Notes: generated by a model not told the origin, from the sequence alone. Shown: positions 1-5,994, counted from the stretch's first letter. The stretch: 6,518 bases of DNA from Desulfuromusa sp. (GCA_030590745.1 JAUVCS010000051.1:1-6518); one strand, 5' to 3'. A program made the numbers and translations.

Positions 1-1
1 T

Positions 2-223
2 AGCTTCCAGGCTCTGACCCTGCAGTATCCGGATTTTGATGAAGCATATTATAATAAAACTGATATCGTACGAATCAAAAATATCAGTCTGTCCGGGGTG
101 GAACAGGCTTTGGAAGAAGGTTCTGACAAGGATGGTGAGCCGACTCTGCCGGAAATGTATAAAAAATTATTTGCGAAAATCGCCGGAGGAATCAGTCCCA
201 GTATTCTTGACTCTTTGAAGTAA
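2..223 (+). CDS. C-terminal 73 residues of an unrecognised protein (5' truncated)
   Basis: An open frame enters from the left edge (first full codon at base 2) and ends at TAA 221-223, giving 73 visible residues. The fragment is soluble-looking and charged, with no membrane segment and no cysteine. It carries a stretch reading VRIKNISLSGVEQALEEG, then a Pro-Glu-Met-Tyr segment, and ends in an Ile-Ser-Pro-Ser-Ile-Leu-Asp-Ser-Leu-Lys tail. I do not recognise the family with confidence. The pattern 'D-I-V-x-I-K-N-I-x-L-S-G-V' is faintly reminiscent of AsmA/DUF748-type envelope proteins, but this is only an impression. A strong terminator about 70 bases downstream shows that its transcription unit ends here, so it is not in an operon with rho. 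Reality of the gene is supported by the terminator and by normal codon use; its function is unknown. Confidence 0.65.
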   Translation, partial: SFQALTLQYPDFDEAYYNKTDIVRIKNISLSGVEQALEEGSDKDGEPTLPEMYKKLFAKIAGGISPSILDSLK

Positions 224-295
224 AACGGTCAGAAATTCTTCCTGGAGAACTGTCATTATTCAGGGACTTCTGAGGTTGACAGGTGAGTTTTTCTG

Positions 296-325
296 CCCCC
301 GCAGTTAGCTGCGGGGGTTGGTTTG
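296..325 (+). terminator. Rho-independent terminator of the upstream gene
   Basis: A perfect 9-bp GC-rich stem (CCCCCGCAG at 296-304 with CTGCGGGGG at 309-317) closes a TTAG tetraloop and is followed by the T-rich run TTGGTTTGAT. The T tract is interrupted by Gs, so termination may be imperfect. On the other strand the stem would be followed by A-rich sequence, so it works for + strand transcription. It lies 72 bases after the stop codon of the partial upstream gene and separates that gene from rho. Confidence 0.8.
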
Positions 326-391
326 ATACAAAGAAACGGTTTAGAGACTCAATAAAATTTCATATCGCTGGATTTTATTTACTCTTCAAGG

Positions 392-420
392 TTGACATGG
401 AAAGGTAAAGCAGGTAAAAG
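392..420 (+). promoter_or_regulatory. Candidate sigma-70 promoter for rho
   Basis: A perfect -35 hexamer TTGACA (392-397) is followed after 17 bases by TAAAAG (415-420), which matches 4 of 6 positions of the -10 consensus. There is no extended -10 TG. It is the only site with a perfect -35 and ideal spacing in the region before rho, and it lies downstream of the previous gene's terminator. The predicted start would be near 427. Confidence 0.4.
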
Positions 421-468
421 CGGGCTTAGAGAAAGTATGACAGCGCCTACCGGATCTATTTACCTGCT
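409..468. repeat. 10-bp inverted repeat with extra GGTAAA half-site at the rho promoter
   Basis: AGCAGGTAAA (409-418) is repeated in inverted orientation as TTTACCTGCT (459-468), with 40 bases between the arms. A further GGTAAA at 404-409 sits 9 bases upstream of the one at 413-418, so three GGTAAA/TTTACC half-sites occur within 65 bases. The left arm overlaps the candidate -10 box at 415-420. This could be a protein-binding site pair or a stem in the leader RNA; the sequence alone does not decide. Confidence 0.4.
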
Positions 469-563
469 GCTGCGGGTTGAAAAATATAATTCCCCAAATT
501 CTCAAATTCTAATAAGACCACTCAATATTAAATTGTTGCCAAAAAAAAGAGTTTTAAATTAAC

Positions 564-569
564 TATAAT
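564..569 (+). promoter_or_regulatory. Possible second -10 box (TATAAT) upstream of rho
   Basis: A perfect TATAAT lies about 190 bases before the rho start, just downstream of a run of eight A (541-548) that could act as an UP-like element. No acceptable -35 hexamer is found 16-18 bases upstream; the nearest, TTGCCA at 536-541, is 22 bases away. In such AT-rich DNA a chance match is quite possible. Confidence 0.22.
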
Positions 570-590
570 GATTATGCCTACCTTGATCTT

Positions 591-610
591 GTTCCATTCC
601 TGATGGAAAC
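591..610 (+). other. Small hairpin in the rho leader
   Basis: TTCCAT (592-597) pairs with ATGGAA (603-608) around a TCCTG loop. With A609 bulged, G591 can also pair with C610. No T tract follows, so it is not a terminator; it may be part of a folded leader RNA. Confidence 0.3.
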
Positions 611-755
611 AGTAGCTATCTCTTATGGGAAATCAATTACTCATTAAACTATTGTAAATATGAAAATTTATTTTACCGTTTATTTGCCTATACCTATGAA
701 ACGCCTGACAAGGTTTAGCTGTACATAACCTTAAATCCTGGGCTGGAGAACCTCT

Positions 756-2003
756 ATGAACCTGAAGGACCTGAAACAGACAAAGATGTCGGAATTGATT
801 GCCCTTGGTAAAGATCTCGAGTTGGCAGAGATTGGTGGCATGCGCCGTCAGGATCTGATCTACTCAATTCTTAAGGCGACTGCGGCACAAAAGAAAGCTA
901 TTTTCGGTGAAGGGGTTCTGGAAATTCTACCCGATGGTTTTGGTTTCTTACGGGCACCAGATGCCAATTATCTCCCCGGACCGGATGATATTTACATTTC
1001 ACCTTCACAAATTCGCCGTTTCGCTTTACGCACTGGTGACACGGTTGCCGGTCAGATCAGACCGCCAAAAGAGGGGGAGCGTTATTTTGCCCTGTTGAAG
1101 GTTGCTGAAGTTAATTTTGAAGATCCGGCAAAAATGCGGGAAAAAACCTTCTTTGATAACCTGACTCCGCTGTTTCCGGATGAGCGATTGATTCTTGAAA
1201 CGACTCCAGACAATTATGCAACCCGGGTGATTGATATTGCGGCACCGATTGGCAAAGGGCAGCGTGGTATTATCGTTGCACCGCCGCGAACCGGTAAAAC
1301 TGTTCTGCTGCAGAATATTGCCAATTCAATATCTGCAAATCATCCGGAAGTGTATTTGATTGTTCTGTTGATCGATGAACGCCCCGAAGAAGTCACCGAT
1401 ATGCAGCGTAATGTTGATGGTGAGGTTATCTCATCAACCTTTGATGAGCCTGCCAACCGTCACGTCCAGGTTGCTGAAATGGTTATTGAAAAAGCGCGCC
1501 GGCTGGTGGAGCATAAACGTGATGTGGTTATCCTGCTCGATTCCCTGACCCGTCTGGCCCGTGCCTACAATACAATTATCCCCTCCAGTGGTAAAATTCT
1601 CTCAGGGGGTGTTGATGCCCACGCTCTCCATAAACCCAAGCGGTTTTTTGGTGCGGCACGGAATATCGAAGAGGGTGGTAGTTTGACAATTATTGCAACA
1701 GCTCTCATTGATACCGGCAGCAAAATGGATGAGGTTATTTTTGAGGAGTTCAAAGGGACTGGCAACATGGAGCTGCATCTGGATCGACGTCTGGCAGACA
1801 AGCGTACTTACCCGGCGATGGATATCAACCGCTCCGGTACCAGAAAGGAAGATCTGCTACTGGATCCCGCTCAACTGCAGCGTATCTGGCTGCTCCGCCG
1901 GGTTCTCTCCTCAATGAATACCGTTGACGCGATGGAGTTTCTGCTGGAAAAAATGGCTGAAACCAAGACCAATCAGGAATTCCTCGATTCCATGAACCAA
2001 TAA
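756..2003 (+). CDS. rho: Transcription termination factor Rho
   Basis: Rho is a cytoplasmic hexameric RNA helicase/translocase that binds nascent C-rich RNA, moves along it using ATP and releases RNA polymerase. The protein has 415 residues, close to the 419 of E. coli, with no N-terminal insertion. Domains in order: Rho_N helical domain (about 1-47); cold-shock-like RNA-binding domain with GFGFLR at 61-66 and a DDIY segment including Tyr80; and the RecA-type ATPase domain. Walker A is APPRTGKT at 175-182 (Lys181), the Walker B aspartate is Asp262 in ILLDSLTR, and the arginine finger is Arg363 in NRSGTR. The P-loop reads PRTGKT where E. coli has PKAGKT. The ATG at 756 is preceded by GGAG (745-748) at 7 bases, and the N-terminus aligns with known Rho without extension. 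It appears to be transcribed on its own from a long leader. The first inverted-repeat element begins at the last base of its stop codon. Confidence 0.98.
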   Translation: MNLKDLKQTKMSELIALGKDLELAEIGGMRRQDLIYSILKATAAQKKAIFGEGVLEILPDGFGFLRAPDANYLPGPDDIYISPSQIRRFALRTGDTVAGQIRPPKEGERYFALLKVAEVNFEDPAKMREKTFFDNLTPLFPDERLILETTPDNYATRVIDIAAPIGKGQRGIIVAPPRTGKTVLLQNIANSISANHPEVYLIVLLIDERPEEVTDMQRNVDGEVISSTFDEPANRHVQVAEMVIEKARRLVEHKRDVVILLDSLTRLARAYNTIIPSSGKILSGGVDAHALHKPKRFFGAARNIEEGGSLTIIATALIDTGSKMDEVIFEEFKGTGNMELHLDRRLADKRTYPAMDINRSGTRKEDLLLDPAQLQRIWLLRRVLSSMNTVDAMEFLLEKMAETKTNQEFLDSMNQ

Positions 2004-2130
2004 CATGGCGTCACCAAAAGTGCACCCAGCGGCGTTGTCAAACACTTCCAAGACCTCGACATACATGGGTATGTCTTCGCCCTTGAAAGTGTCTGCTGCC
2101 TTGCTGGACACAATTTTGGTTTAGCCATGT
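2003..2130. repeat. 128-base imperfect palindromic element (long hairpin) immediately after rho
   Basis: Nearly the whole segment folds back on itself. From the outside in: ACATGGC (2003-2009) with GCCATGT (2124-2130); a 4x4 internal loop; CCAAAA (2014-2019) with TTTTGG (2114-2119); GTG (2020-2022) with CAC (2109-2111), leaving AA bulged; CCAGC (2026-2030) with GCTGG (2103-2107); GGC (2031-2033) with GCC (2098-2100); ACACTT (2042-2047) with AAGTGT (2087-2092); CAAG (2049-2052) with CTTG (2082-2085); and GACATAC (2058-2064) with GTATGTC (2069-2075) around an ATGG loop. That is about 41 paired positions. No convincing gene lies inside and no transposase is present. It looks like a non-autonomous palindromic repeat (MITE, REP or Correia-like class); the family is not one I can name. 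It may also act as an mRNA 3'-end structure for rho. Confidence 0.75.
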
Positions 2131-2193
2131 GATAATTATCAGGTAGAAAAATCGCTGCGCCTTGCAGGACGAAATTTTTGCTTAGCCATTATC
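2131..2193. repeat. Second, shorter hairpin element related to the 2003-2130 element
   Basis: Outer arms GATAAT (2131-2136) and ATTATC (2188-2193) flank an inner stem: AAAAAT (2147-2152) with ATTTTT (2174-2179), CG with CG leaving AA bulged (2172-2173), and CTGC (2155-2158) with GCAG (2164-2167) around a GCCTT loop. Its right half (2159-2189) is a direct repeat of the right arm of the larger element (2098-2128), with 26 of 31 bases identical and ending in the shared TTAGCCAT. The left half differs but keeps the pairing, so it looks like an internally shortened relative. The left end also contains the perfect 10-bp palindrome GATAATTATC (2131-2140). Confidence 0.6.
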
Positions 2194-2211
2194 TCTTATG
2201 AAAATCACAGT

Positions 2212-2223
2212 TTATCCGGATAA
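2212..2223. promoter_or_regulatory. Perfect 12-bp palindrome upstream of rpmE
   Basis: TTATCCGGATAA is perfectly self-complementary and lies about 100 bases before the rpmE start, just outside the hairpin elements. It has the size of a dimeric regulator site, but no known operator consensus is recognised. The TTATC/GATAA half also occurs in the GATAATTATC palindrome at 2131-2140. Confidence 0.3.
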
Positions 2224-2268
2224 TTTTACTTGCTCAAAATAGACAAAAATGCTATTTAGCTGGTTTGT

Positions 2269-2297
2269 TTGACGCAAATACTATAGACCTGTACTAA
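2269..2297 (+). promoter_or_regulatory. Weak candidate promoter for rpmE
   Basis: TTGACG (2269-2274, 5 of 6 to the -35 consensus) is followed after 17 bases by TACTAA (2292-2297, only 3 of 6 to the -10). Another -10-like TACTAT at 2279-2284 has no good -35. A promoter between the hairpin elements and rpmE is expected because rpmE carries its own terminator, but which hexamers are used is uncertain. Confidence 0.25.
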
Positions 2298-2323
2298 CGC
2301 CAGGTTGCTAAGGAGAAAAGAAG

Positions 2324-2527
2324 ATGAAAGAAGGTATCCACCCCAAGTACGATGTCTGCTCCGTTCGCTGTGATTGTGGGAACACATTTGAAACCCGCTC
2401 AACTCTCGGCAAGGAGATTCACACCGAAATTTGTTCTGCGTGTCATCCGTTTTATACGGGTAAGCAGAAGTTAATTGATACCGCTGGTCGGATCGAACGC
2501 TTCCGCAAAAAGTACGCCCAGAAATAA
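2324..2527 (+). CDS. rpmE: Ribosomal protein L31 (bL31), zinc-binding form
   Basis: L31 is a small protein of the 50S subunit that bridges to the 30S head. The 67-residue product has the family's typical length and conserved blocks: an N-terminal [28 protein letters not shown] and a C-terminal DTAGRIERF. Cys16, Cys18, Cys37 and Cys40 are the expected zinc ligands, so this is the C+ (zinc-containing) paralogue type and not the zinc-free form made under zinc starvation. The ATG at 2324 has a strong ribosome-binding site, AAGGAG at 2310-2315, 8 bases upstream. A short stem, ACCTG (2287-2291) with CAGGT (2301-2305), lies directly before that site and could influence initiation. The gene is followed by a strong terminator, so it is probably made mainly as a single-gene mRNA. 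Confidence 0.97.
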   Translation: MKEGIHPKYDVCSVRCDCGNTFETRSTLGKEIHTEICSACHPFYTGKQKLIDTAGRIERFRKKYAQK

Positions 2528-2542
2528 ACGGGTAGAATTGAG

Positions 2543-2573
2543 AAAAGCGGCCCGGTTGGGTCGCTTTTTTTTT
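2543..2573 (+). terminator. Strong rho-independent terminator after rpmE
   Basis: GCGGCCC (2547-2553) pairs with GGGTCGC (2558-2564), with one G-T wobble, around a GGTT loop. It is preceded by AAAA (2543-2546) and followed by nine T (2565-2573). It is a textbook intrinsic terminator placed 15 bases after the rpmE stop codon, yet only 23 bases before the prfA start, so prfA must rely on read-through or on a promoter not recognised here. Confidence 0.92.
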
Positions 2574-2595
2574 GCCAATTTTTTGAAAGATTCCT

Positions 2596-3663
2596 ATGTT
2601 TGCAAATCTGGAAGATGTTGTTGATCGTTTTCGTGAGGTTGAAAGTCTTCTCTCTGACCCCAAGATTACTTCTGATCAGAACCGCTACCGTGAACTGGCT
2701 AAAGAGCATTCTGATTTAACTGAAGTGGTGGCTGTTTATGGTCAGTATAAACAAGTTTGTACTGATATCGAGGGGAATCGGGAACTGTTACAGGACAGTG
2801 ATCCTGAGATGAAAGAGTTGGCCAAGGCGGAACTTCCTGAACTGGAAGAACAACAGGGTGAGTTGGAAGAACAATTACGCTTGCTGTTGTTGCCTAAAGA
2901 TCCCAATGACGAAAAAAATATTATTCTGGAAATCCGTGCTGGAACCGGTGGTGATGAAGCGGCCTTGTTCTCTGCTGATCTGTTCCGGATGTACTGCCGC
3001 TATGCCGATCGAAATCACTGGAAGGTCGAGATCATGAGTTCCTCCGAAACCGATGGTGGTGGTTTCAAGGAGATCATCGCTTTAATCAGTGGTGAGCGGG
3101 TTTATTCCCGGCTTAAGTTTGAGAGTGGCACGCACCGGGTGCAGCGGGTTCCCGATACTGAAACTCAGGGGCGGATACATACTTCAGCCTGTACTGTTGC
3201 GGTTCTTCCAGAAGTTGAAGATGTTGATATCGAAATTAAATCGTCTGATTTACGTATCGATCTCTACCGTGCTTCCGGGGCAGGGGGGCAGCATGTTAAC
3301 AAGACCGAATCGGCCGTTCGCCTGACCCACATCCCGACCGGGGTGGTTGTCTCCTGTCAGGATGGGAAGTCACAGCATAAAAACAAAGCGCAGGCGCTCA
3401 AGGTGCTTAAATCACGAATCTACGATCAGATGTTGGCAGATCAACAGGCTGAAATGGCCGCCGACCGCAAAAATCAGGTTGGCAGTGGGGACCGGAGTGA
3501 ACGGATTCGGACTTACAACTATCCACAGGGTCGCTGTACCGATCACCGGATTGGGCTGACTCTCTATAAGCTGGATGCGATCATGCAGGGGGACGTGGAT
3601 GAAATTATTGATGCCTTGATAACCGACCAGCAGGCGGCACAGATGAGTCAACAGGGAGGGTAG
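2596..3663 (+). CDS. prfA: Peptide chain release factor 1 (RF1)
   Basis: RF1 recognises UAA and UAG stop codons in the ribosomal A site and triggers hydrolysis of peptidyl-tRNA. The 355-residue length is normal for the family. The codon-reading tripeptide of PxT type is Pro186-Asp-Thr188, within [10 protein letters not shown]; the PxT form marks RF1 as opposed to the SPF of RF2. The catalytic loop is GGQ at 230-232 within [13 protein letters not shown], with Gln232 the residue methylated by PrmC, encoded next door. The family block [13 protein letters not shown] and the C-terminal [11 protein letters not shown] follow. The ATG at 2596 fits the family's usual N-terminus (MFxxLE), but its ribosome-binding site is weak (GAAAGA, 2585-2590), which together with the upstream terminator suggests modest expression. 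It is probably the first gene of a prfA-prmC-murA unit. Confidence 0.98.
   Translation: MFANLEDVVDRFREVESLLSDPKITSDQNRYRELAKEHSDLTEVVAVYGQYKQVCTDIEGNRELLQDSDPEMKELAKAELPELEEQQGELEEQLRLLLLPKDPNDEKNIILEIRAGTGGDEAALFSADLFRMYCRYADRNHWKVEIMSSSETDGGGFKEIIALISGERVYSRLKFESGTHRVQRVPDTETQGRIHTSACTVAVLPEVEDVDIEIKSSDLRIDLYRASGAGGQHVNKTESAVRLTHIPTGVVVSCQDGKSQHKNKAQALKVLKSRIYDQMLADQQAEMAADRKNQVGSGDRSERIRTYNYPQGRCTDHRIGLTLYKLDAIMQGDVDEIIDALITDQQAAQMSQQGG
3654..3660 (+). promoter_or_regulatory. Ribosome-binding site of prmC inside the end of prfA
   Basis: GGGAGGG lies in the last codons of prfA, with its GGAGG core (3655-3659) 10 bases before the GTG at 3670. It is the best Shine-Dalgarno match near the prmC start and supports choosing that GTG; its position suggests translational coupling with prfA. 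Confidence 0.6.
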
Positions 3664-3669
3664 TGTCAG

Positions 3670-4554
3670 GTGCCGGATTCTCCACGAGATCAAACGATAC
3701 AGGGTAACAGTGAAACCTGGACACTGCTGAAGTTGTTGCGCTGGACCACCAATTATTTTGCTGAAAAAGGGATTGATAACCCGCGGTTGGATGCAGAGCT
3801 TCTGTTGGCCAATGTTTTGAAACTGGATCGGGTCGGACTCTACCTCAACTATGATCGCCCCTTGTCACGGGATGAGCTTGATGTCGCACGGCCACTGGTT
3901 AAAAAACGGGGTCAGCGTGAGCCGCTTCAGTATCTGTTAGGATCAACAGAATTCTGGTCGCTGCCCTTCAAAGTGACCCCGGCGGTTTTGATTCCCCGGG
4001 CCGATACTGAAATCCTGGTAGAAGAGGCTCTTGCCCGGGCGGGATCTGCGGGGGAACTGCTGGATGTCGGCACCGGGAGTGGTGCTATTGTTATCAGCTT
4101 GGCGAGTGAGTTGCCCGATTGGCAATTGACCGGATTGGATATTTCTGCTGCGGCATTAGCGATTGCCCGGGAAAATATTGAACTAAACCAAGTGGCTGAG
4201 CGGGTACAGCTGGTGCAAGGGGATCTTGCTGAATTGCCGGTACAGCAATATGATTTGATCGTTTCCAACCCCCCCTATATTGCCCAGCAGGAATGGGATG
4301 AGTTGATGCCAGAAGTGCGTTGCTTTGAGCCGCAGCTGGCCCTTCTGGCAGAGAATGAGGGGCTGGGATGTTATCAGCAGCTTGCTGCCCAGGCAGATAG
4401 CCGATTGAAAAGTGGAGGGTGGTTGTTGTTTGAGGTTGGTTATCAACAGGCAGATTCCGTACAAGAATTATTGATTGCTGCCGGTTTGAGCAATCTTTTT
4501 ATCCGTAAAGATTATTCTGGTCAACCCCGGGTCGTTGGTGGGCAGAAATTATAA
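3670..4554 (+). CDS. prmC: Release factor glutamine N5-methyltransferase PrmC (HemK)
   Basis: PrmC uses S-adenosylmethionine to methylate the side-chain nitrogen of the GGQ glutamine of RF1 and RF2, which raises their activity. The protein has 294 residues: an N-terminal helical substrate-binding domain (about 15-100) and a Rossmann-type methyltransferase domain. The SAM-binding motif I is LDVGTGSGA (Asp132 to Gly138 and on) and the amide-methyltransferase signature is NPPY at 200-203, within SNPPYIA. The start is GTG at 3670, 6 bases after the prfA stop. It leaves about 13 residues ahead of the usual ETWTxLKLLxW beginning, but no in-frame start codon lies close to that point, and the GGAGG at 3655-3659 fits the GTG. 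The gene for its substrate, RF1, is directly upstream, a widely conserved pairing. Confidence 0.96.
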   Translation: MPDSPRDQTIQGNSETWTLLKLLRWTTNYFAEKGIDNPRLDAELLLANVLKLDRVGLYLNYDRPLSRDELDVARPLVKKRGQREPLQYLLGSTEFWSLPFKVTPAVLIPRADTEILVEEALARAGSAGELLDVGTGSGAIVISLASELPDWQLTGLDISAAALAIARENIELNQVAERVQLVQGDLAELPVQQYDLIVSNPPYIAQQEWDELMPEVRCFEPQLALLAENEGLGCYQQLAAQADSRLKSGGWLLFEVGYQQADSVQELLIAAGLSNLFIRKDYSGQPRVVGGQKL

Positions 4555-4569
4555 AGAAATGGAATTGTT

Positions 4570-5823
4570 TTGGAAAAAATAGTTATCAAAGGTGGTGTGC
4601 CGCTGGTCGGTGAAGTTCAGGTGAGTGGAGCAAAAAATTCAGCTTTACCGCTGCTGTTTGCAACATTACTGGCAAAAGGGGAGAGTGAAATCAGTAATGT
4701 CCCGGCCCTCAGGGATATCAATACTGCAGTCAAGTTGCTCCGGGAACTGGGTGCCGAGGTTGAAGCAGAGGACGGGTGTTACCGGATTGGCTCGGATAAA
4801 ATTAAAAGTATTGAAGCTCCCTACGATTTAGTCAAGACCATGCGTGCTTCAGTTCTGGTTCTTGGCCCACTGCTGGCCCGTTTCGGGCGGGCTAGGGTCA
4901 GTTTGCCCGGTGGTTGTGCTATTGGTGCCCGCCCGATCAATTTGCACCTGAAAGGGCTGGAAGCCCTCGGGGCAAAAATTGTCCTTGAGCATGGTTATGT
5001 TGACGCAACGACCGACCGGTTACGCGGGGCAAAAATCTGTTTTGATTTCCCCACGGTCGGGGGAACTGAAAATCTGTTGATGGCAGCATCTCTCGCAGAA
5101 GGGGAGACGGTGCTGGAAAATGCCGCCCGGGAGCCGGAGATTGTCCAGTTGGCAGAGGCTCTCAATAGTATGGGGGCTAAAATTACGGGTGCGGGTACGG
5201 CGGTTATCCATATTCACGGTGTTGAAAGTCTCAATCCCCTCAAGTGCCGGGTGATTCCCGACCGGATTGAAGCAGGGACCTTTATGATTGCAGCGGCAAT
5301 AACCGCAGGTAATGTTCTGATCCATCATGCCGTGAGTGAAGATCAGGAGGCTCTGATCAGTAAATTGATCGAAGCTGGAGCAACTATCCACCCGGAAGGG
5401 GATGGGTTACGGGTTATCGGGCCAAAGCAGGTGGCACCAGTTGATATCCGTACCAGTGTTTTCCCCGGATTCCCAACCGATATGCAAGCGCAGTTTATGG
5501 CATTGATGACCAGAGCAGAGGGGACCAGCCAGATTTCCGAGACAGTTTTTGAAAATCGCTTCATGCATGTGTGTGAATTGCAGCGGATGGGAGCCGATAT
5601 CCGGATTGATGGTCACAGTGCGATCATCCGTGGTGTCAGGCAGATGACCGGTGCCCCGGTGATGGCGACTGATCTGCGTGCGAGTGCTTCTCTGATCCTG
5701 GCGGGATTGGCTGCCGAGAATACCACCGAAGTTTCCCGGATTTACCATCTGGATCGTGGTTATGAAAAAATTGAGCAGAAGCTTTCTGCGTTGGGGGCGA
5801 AGATCTGGCGGGAGCAGGAATAG
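4570..5823 (+). CDS. murA: UDP-N-acetylglucosamine 1-carboxyvinyltransferase MurA
   Basis: MurA transfers enolpyruvyl from phosphoenolpyruvate to UDP-GlcNAc in the cytoplasm, the first committed step of peptidoglycan synthesis and the target of fosfomycin. The protein has 417 residues (E. coli 419) and the inside-out alpha/beta barrel family layout. Visible active-site residues are Lys22-Asn23 in SGAKNSALP, Cys116 in GGCAIGARP with Arg121, Asp304 in FPTDMQAQF and Arg396 in HLDRGYE. They correspond to E. coli Lys22, Asn23, Cys115, Arg120, Asp305 and Arg397. Cysteine (not aspartate) at 116 predicts fosfomycin sensitivity of the enzyme. The start is TTG at 4570, 15 bases after the prmC stop; the family N-terminus (MEKIVIKGG) begins exactly there, and no ATG or GTG is available. 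The ribosome-binding site is poor (GGAA 4561-4564), so coupling to prmC translation is likely. Confidence 0.97.
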   Translation: MEKIVIKGGVPLVGEVQVSGAKNSALPLLFATLLAKGESEISNVPALRDINTAVKLLRELGAEVEAEDGCYRIGSDKIKSIEAPYDLVKTMRASVLVLGPLLARFGRARVSLPGGCAIGARPINLHLKGLEALGAKIVLEHGYVDATTDRLRGAKICFDFPTVGGTENLLMAASLAEGETVLENAAREPEIVQLAEALNSMGAKITGAGTAVIHIHGVESLNPLKCRVIPDRIEAGTFMIAAAITAGNVLIHHAVSEDQEALISKLIEAGATIHPEGDGLRVIGPKQVAPVDIRTSVFPGFPTDMQAQFMALMTRAEGTSQISETVFENRFMHVCELQRMGADIRIDGHSAIIRGVRQMTGAPVMATDLRASASLILAGLAAENTTEVSRIYHLDRGYEKIEQKLSALGAKIWREQE

Positions 5824-5871
5824 CTTTTTGATTATTTTATGATTTATAACCAAAAAGTGGGGTTTATCTTT

Positions 5872-5946
5872 TGAAGTTCTCTGCTTCTCTCCACCTCTGC
5901 GTTAAGGCTTTTGACTTCCTTGGTGTTCTTGGTGTCTTGGTGGCAA
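5872..5946. repeat. Dispersed-repeat-like intergenic sequence of CTCTGC and CTTGGTG units
   Basis: Between murA and hisG lies a stretch with two CTCTGC units (5879-5884 and 5895-5900) followed by three CTTGGTG units (5919-5925, 5928-5934, 5936-5942) at steps of 9 and 8 bases. From memory, near-identical sequences, read on the other strand as runs of 'CACCAAG' or 'CACGAAG' and 'GCAGAG', recur between genes in many unrelated bacterial genomes and give rise to spurious short ORFs. I do not know an accepted name or function. The stretch is CT/GT-biased on the + strand, unlike the AT-rich flanks. Confidence 0.55.
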
Positions 5947-5994
5947 TCAGCCTTTGTTTTGACTATTGATTTATTTTTAAAGAGGCATAAAACC

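Larger units (their letters stand above)
324..755 (+). other. Gene-free AT-rich leader region upstream of rho
   Basis: About 430 bases without a convincing gene on either strand. It becomes strongly AT-rich from about 480 to 740, unlike the flanking genes. Visible structure: an 8-bp AT inverted repeat (AATAAAAT 351-358 with ATTTTATT 372-379), a candidate promoter at 392-420, a 10-bp inverted repeat at 409-468, a perfect TATAAT at 564-569, and a small hairpin at 592-608. If the promoter at 392-420 is used, the rho mRNA has a leader of roughly 330 nt. Long leaders are known for rho in enterobacteria, where Rho terminates its own transcript early; that this leader does the same is inference. Confidence 0.6.

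Noticed and set aside
36..218. 60-codon open frame on the + strand overlapping the partial first gene
   Set aside because: The alternative frame that ends at 223 is open from the window edge and reads like a normal protein. The 60-codon frame is rich in Lys/Arg/Cys/Trp with odd composition and looks like its shadow.
660..728. A 22-codon open frame (ATG 660 to TAA 728) just before rho, considered as a rho leader peptide
   Set aside because: There is no ribosome-binding site before the ATG, the frame is short in AT-rich DNA, and it shows no resemblance to the known enterobacterial rho leader peptide.
1911..2111. 66-codon open frame on the - strand covering the end of rho and the palindromic element
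   Set aside because: It is antisense to rho codons and to one arm of the hairpin; it has no ribosome-binding evidence and no family resemblance.
2572..2600. TTGCCA then 17 bases then TATGTT, considered as the prfA promoter
   Set aside because: The -10 box would overlap the prfA start codon, so transcription would begin inside the gene; the -35 is made from the terminator T tract. It cannot supply the family-typical N-terminus.
2256..2663. 135-codon open frame on the - strand over rpmE and its flanks
   Set aside because: It lies antisense to the clearly real rpmE, its terminator and the prfA start. The product has no family features.
5824..5857. CTTTTTG/CAAAAAG inverted repeat right after the murA stop, considered as a terminator
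   Set aside because: The stem is only 7 bp and almost all A-T, the loop is 20 bases, and it is followed by GTGGGG and not a T run. It would be a very weak hairpin.
5936..5955. TGGCA followed by TTTG, considered as a sigma-54 promoter for hisG
   Set aside because: The invariant GC of the -12 element is missing at the required spacing, and the TGG belongs to the CTTGGTG repeat units.
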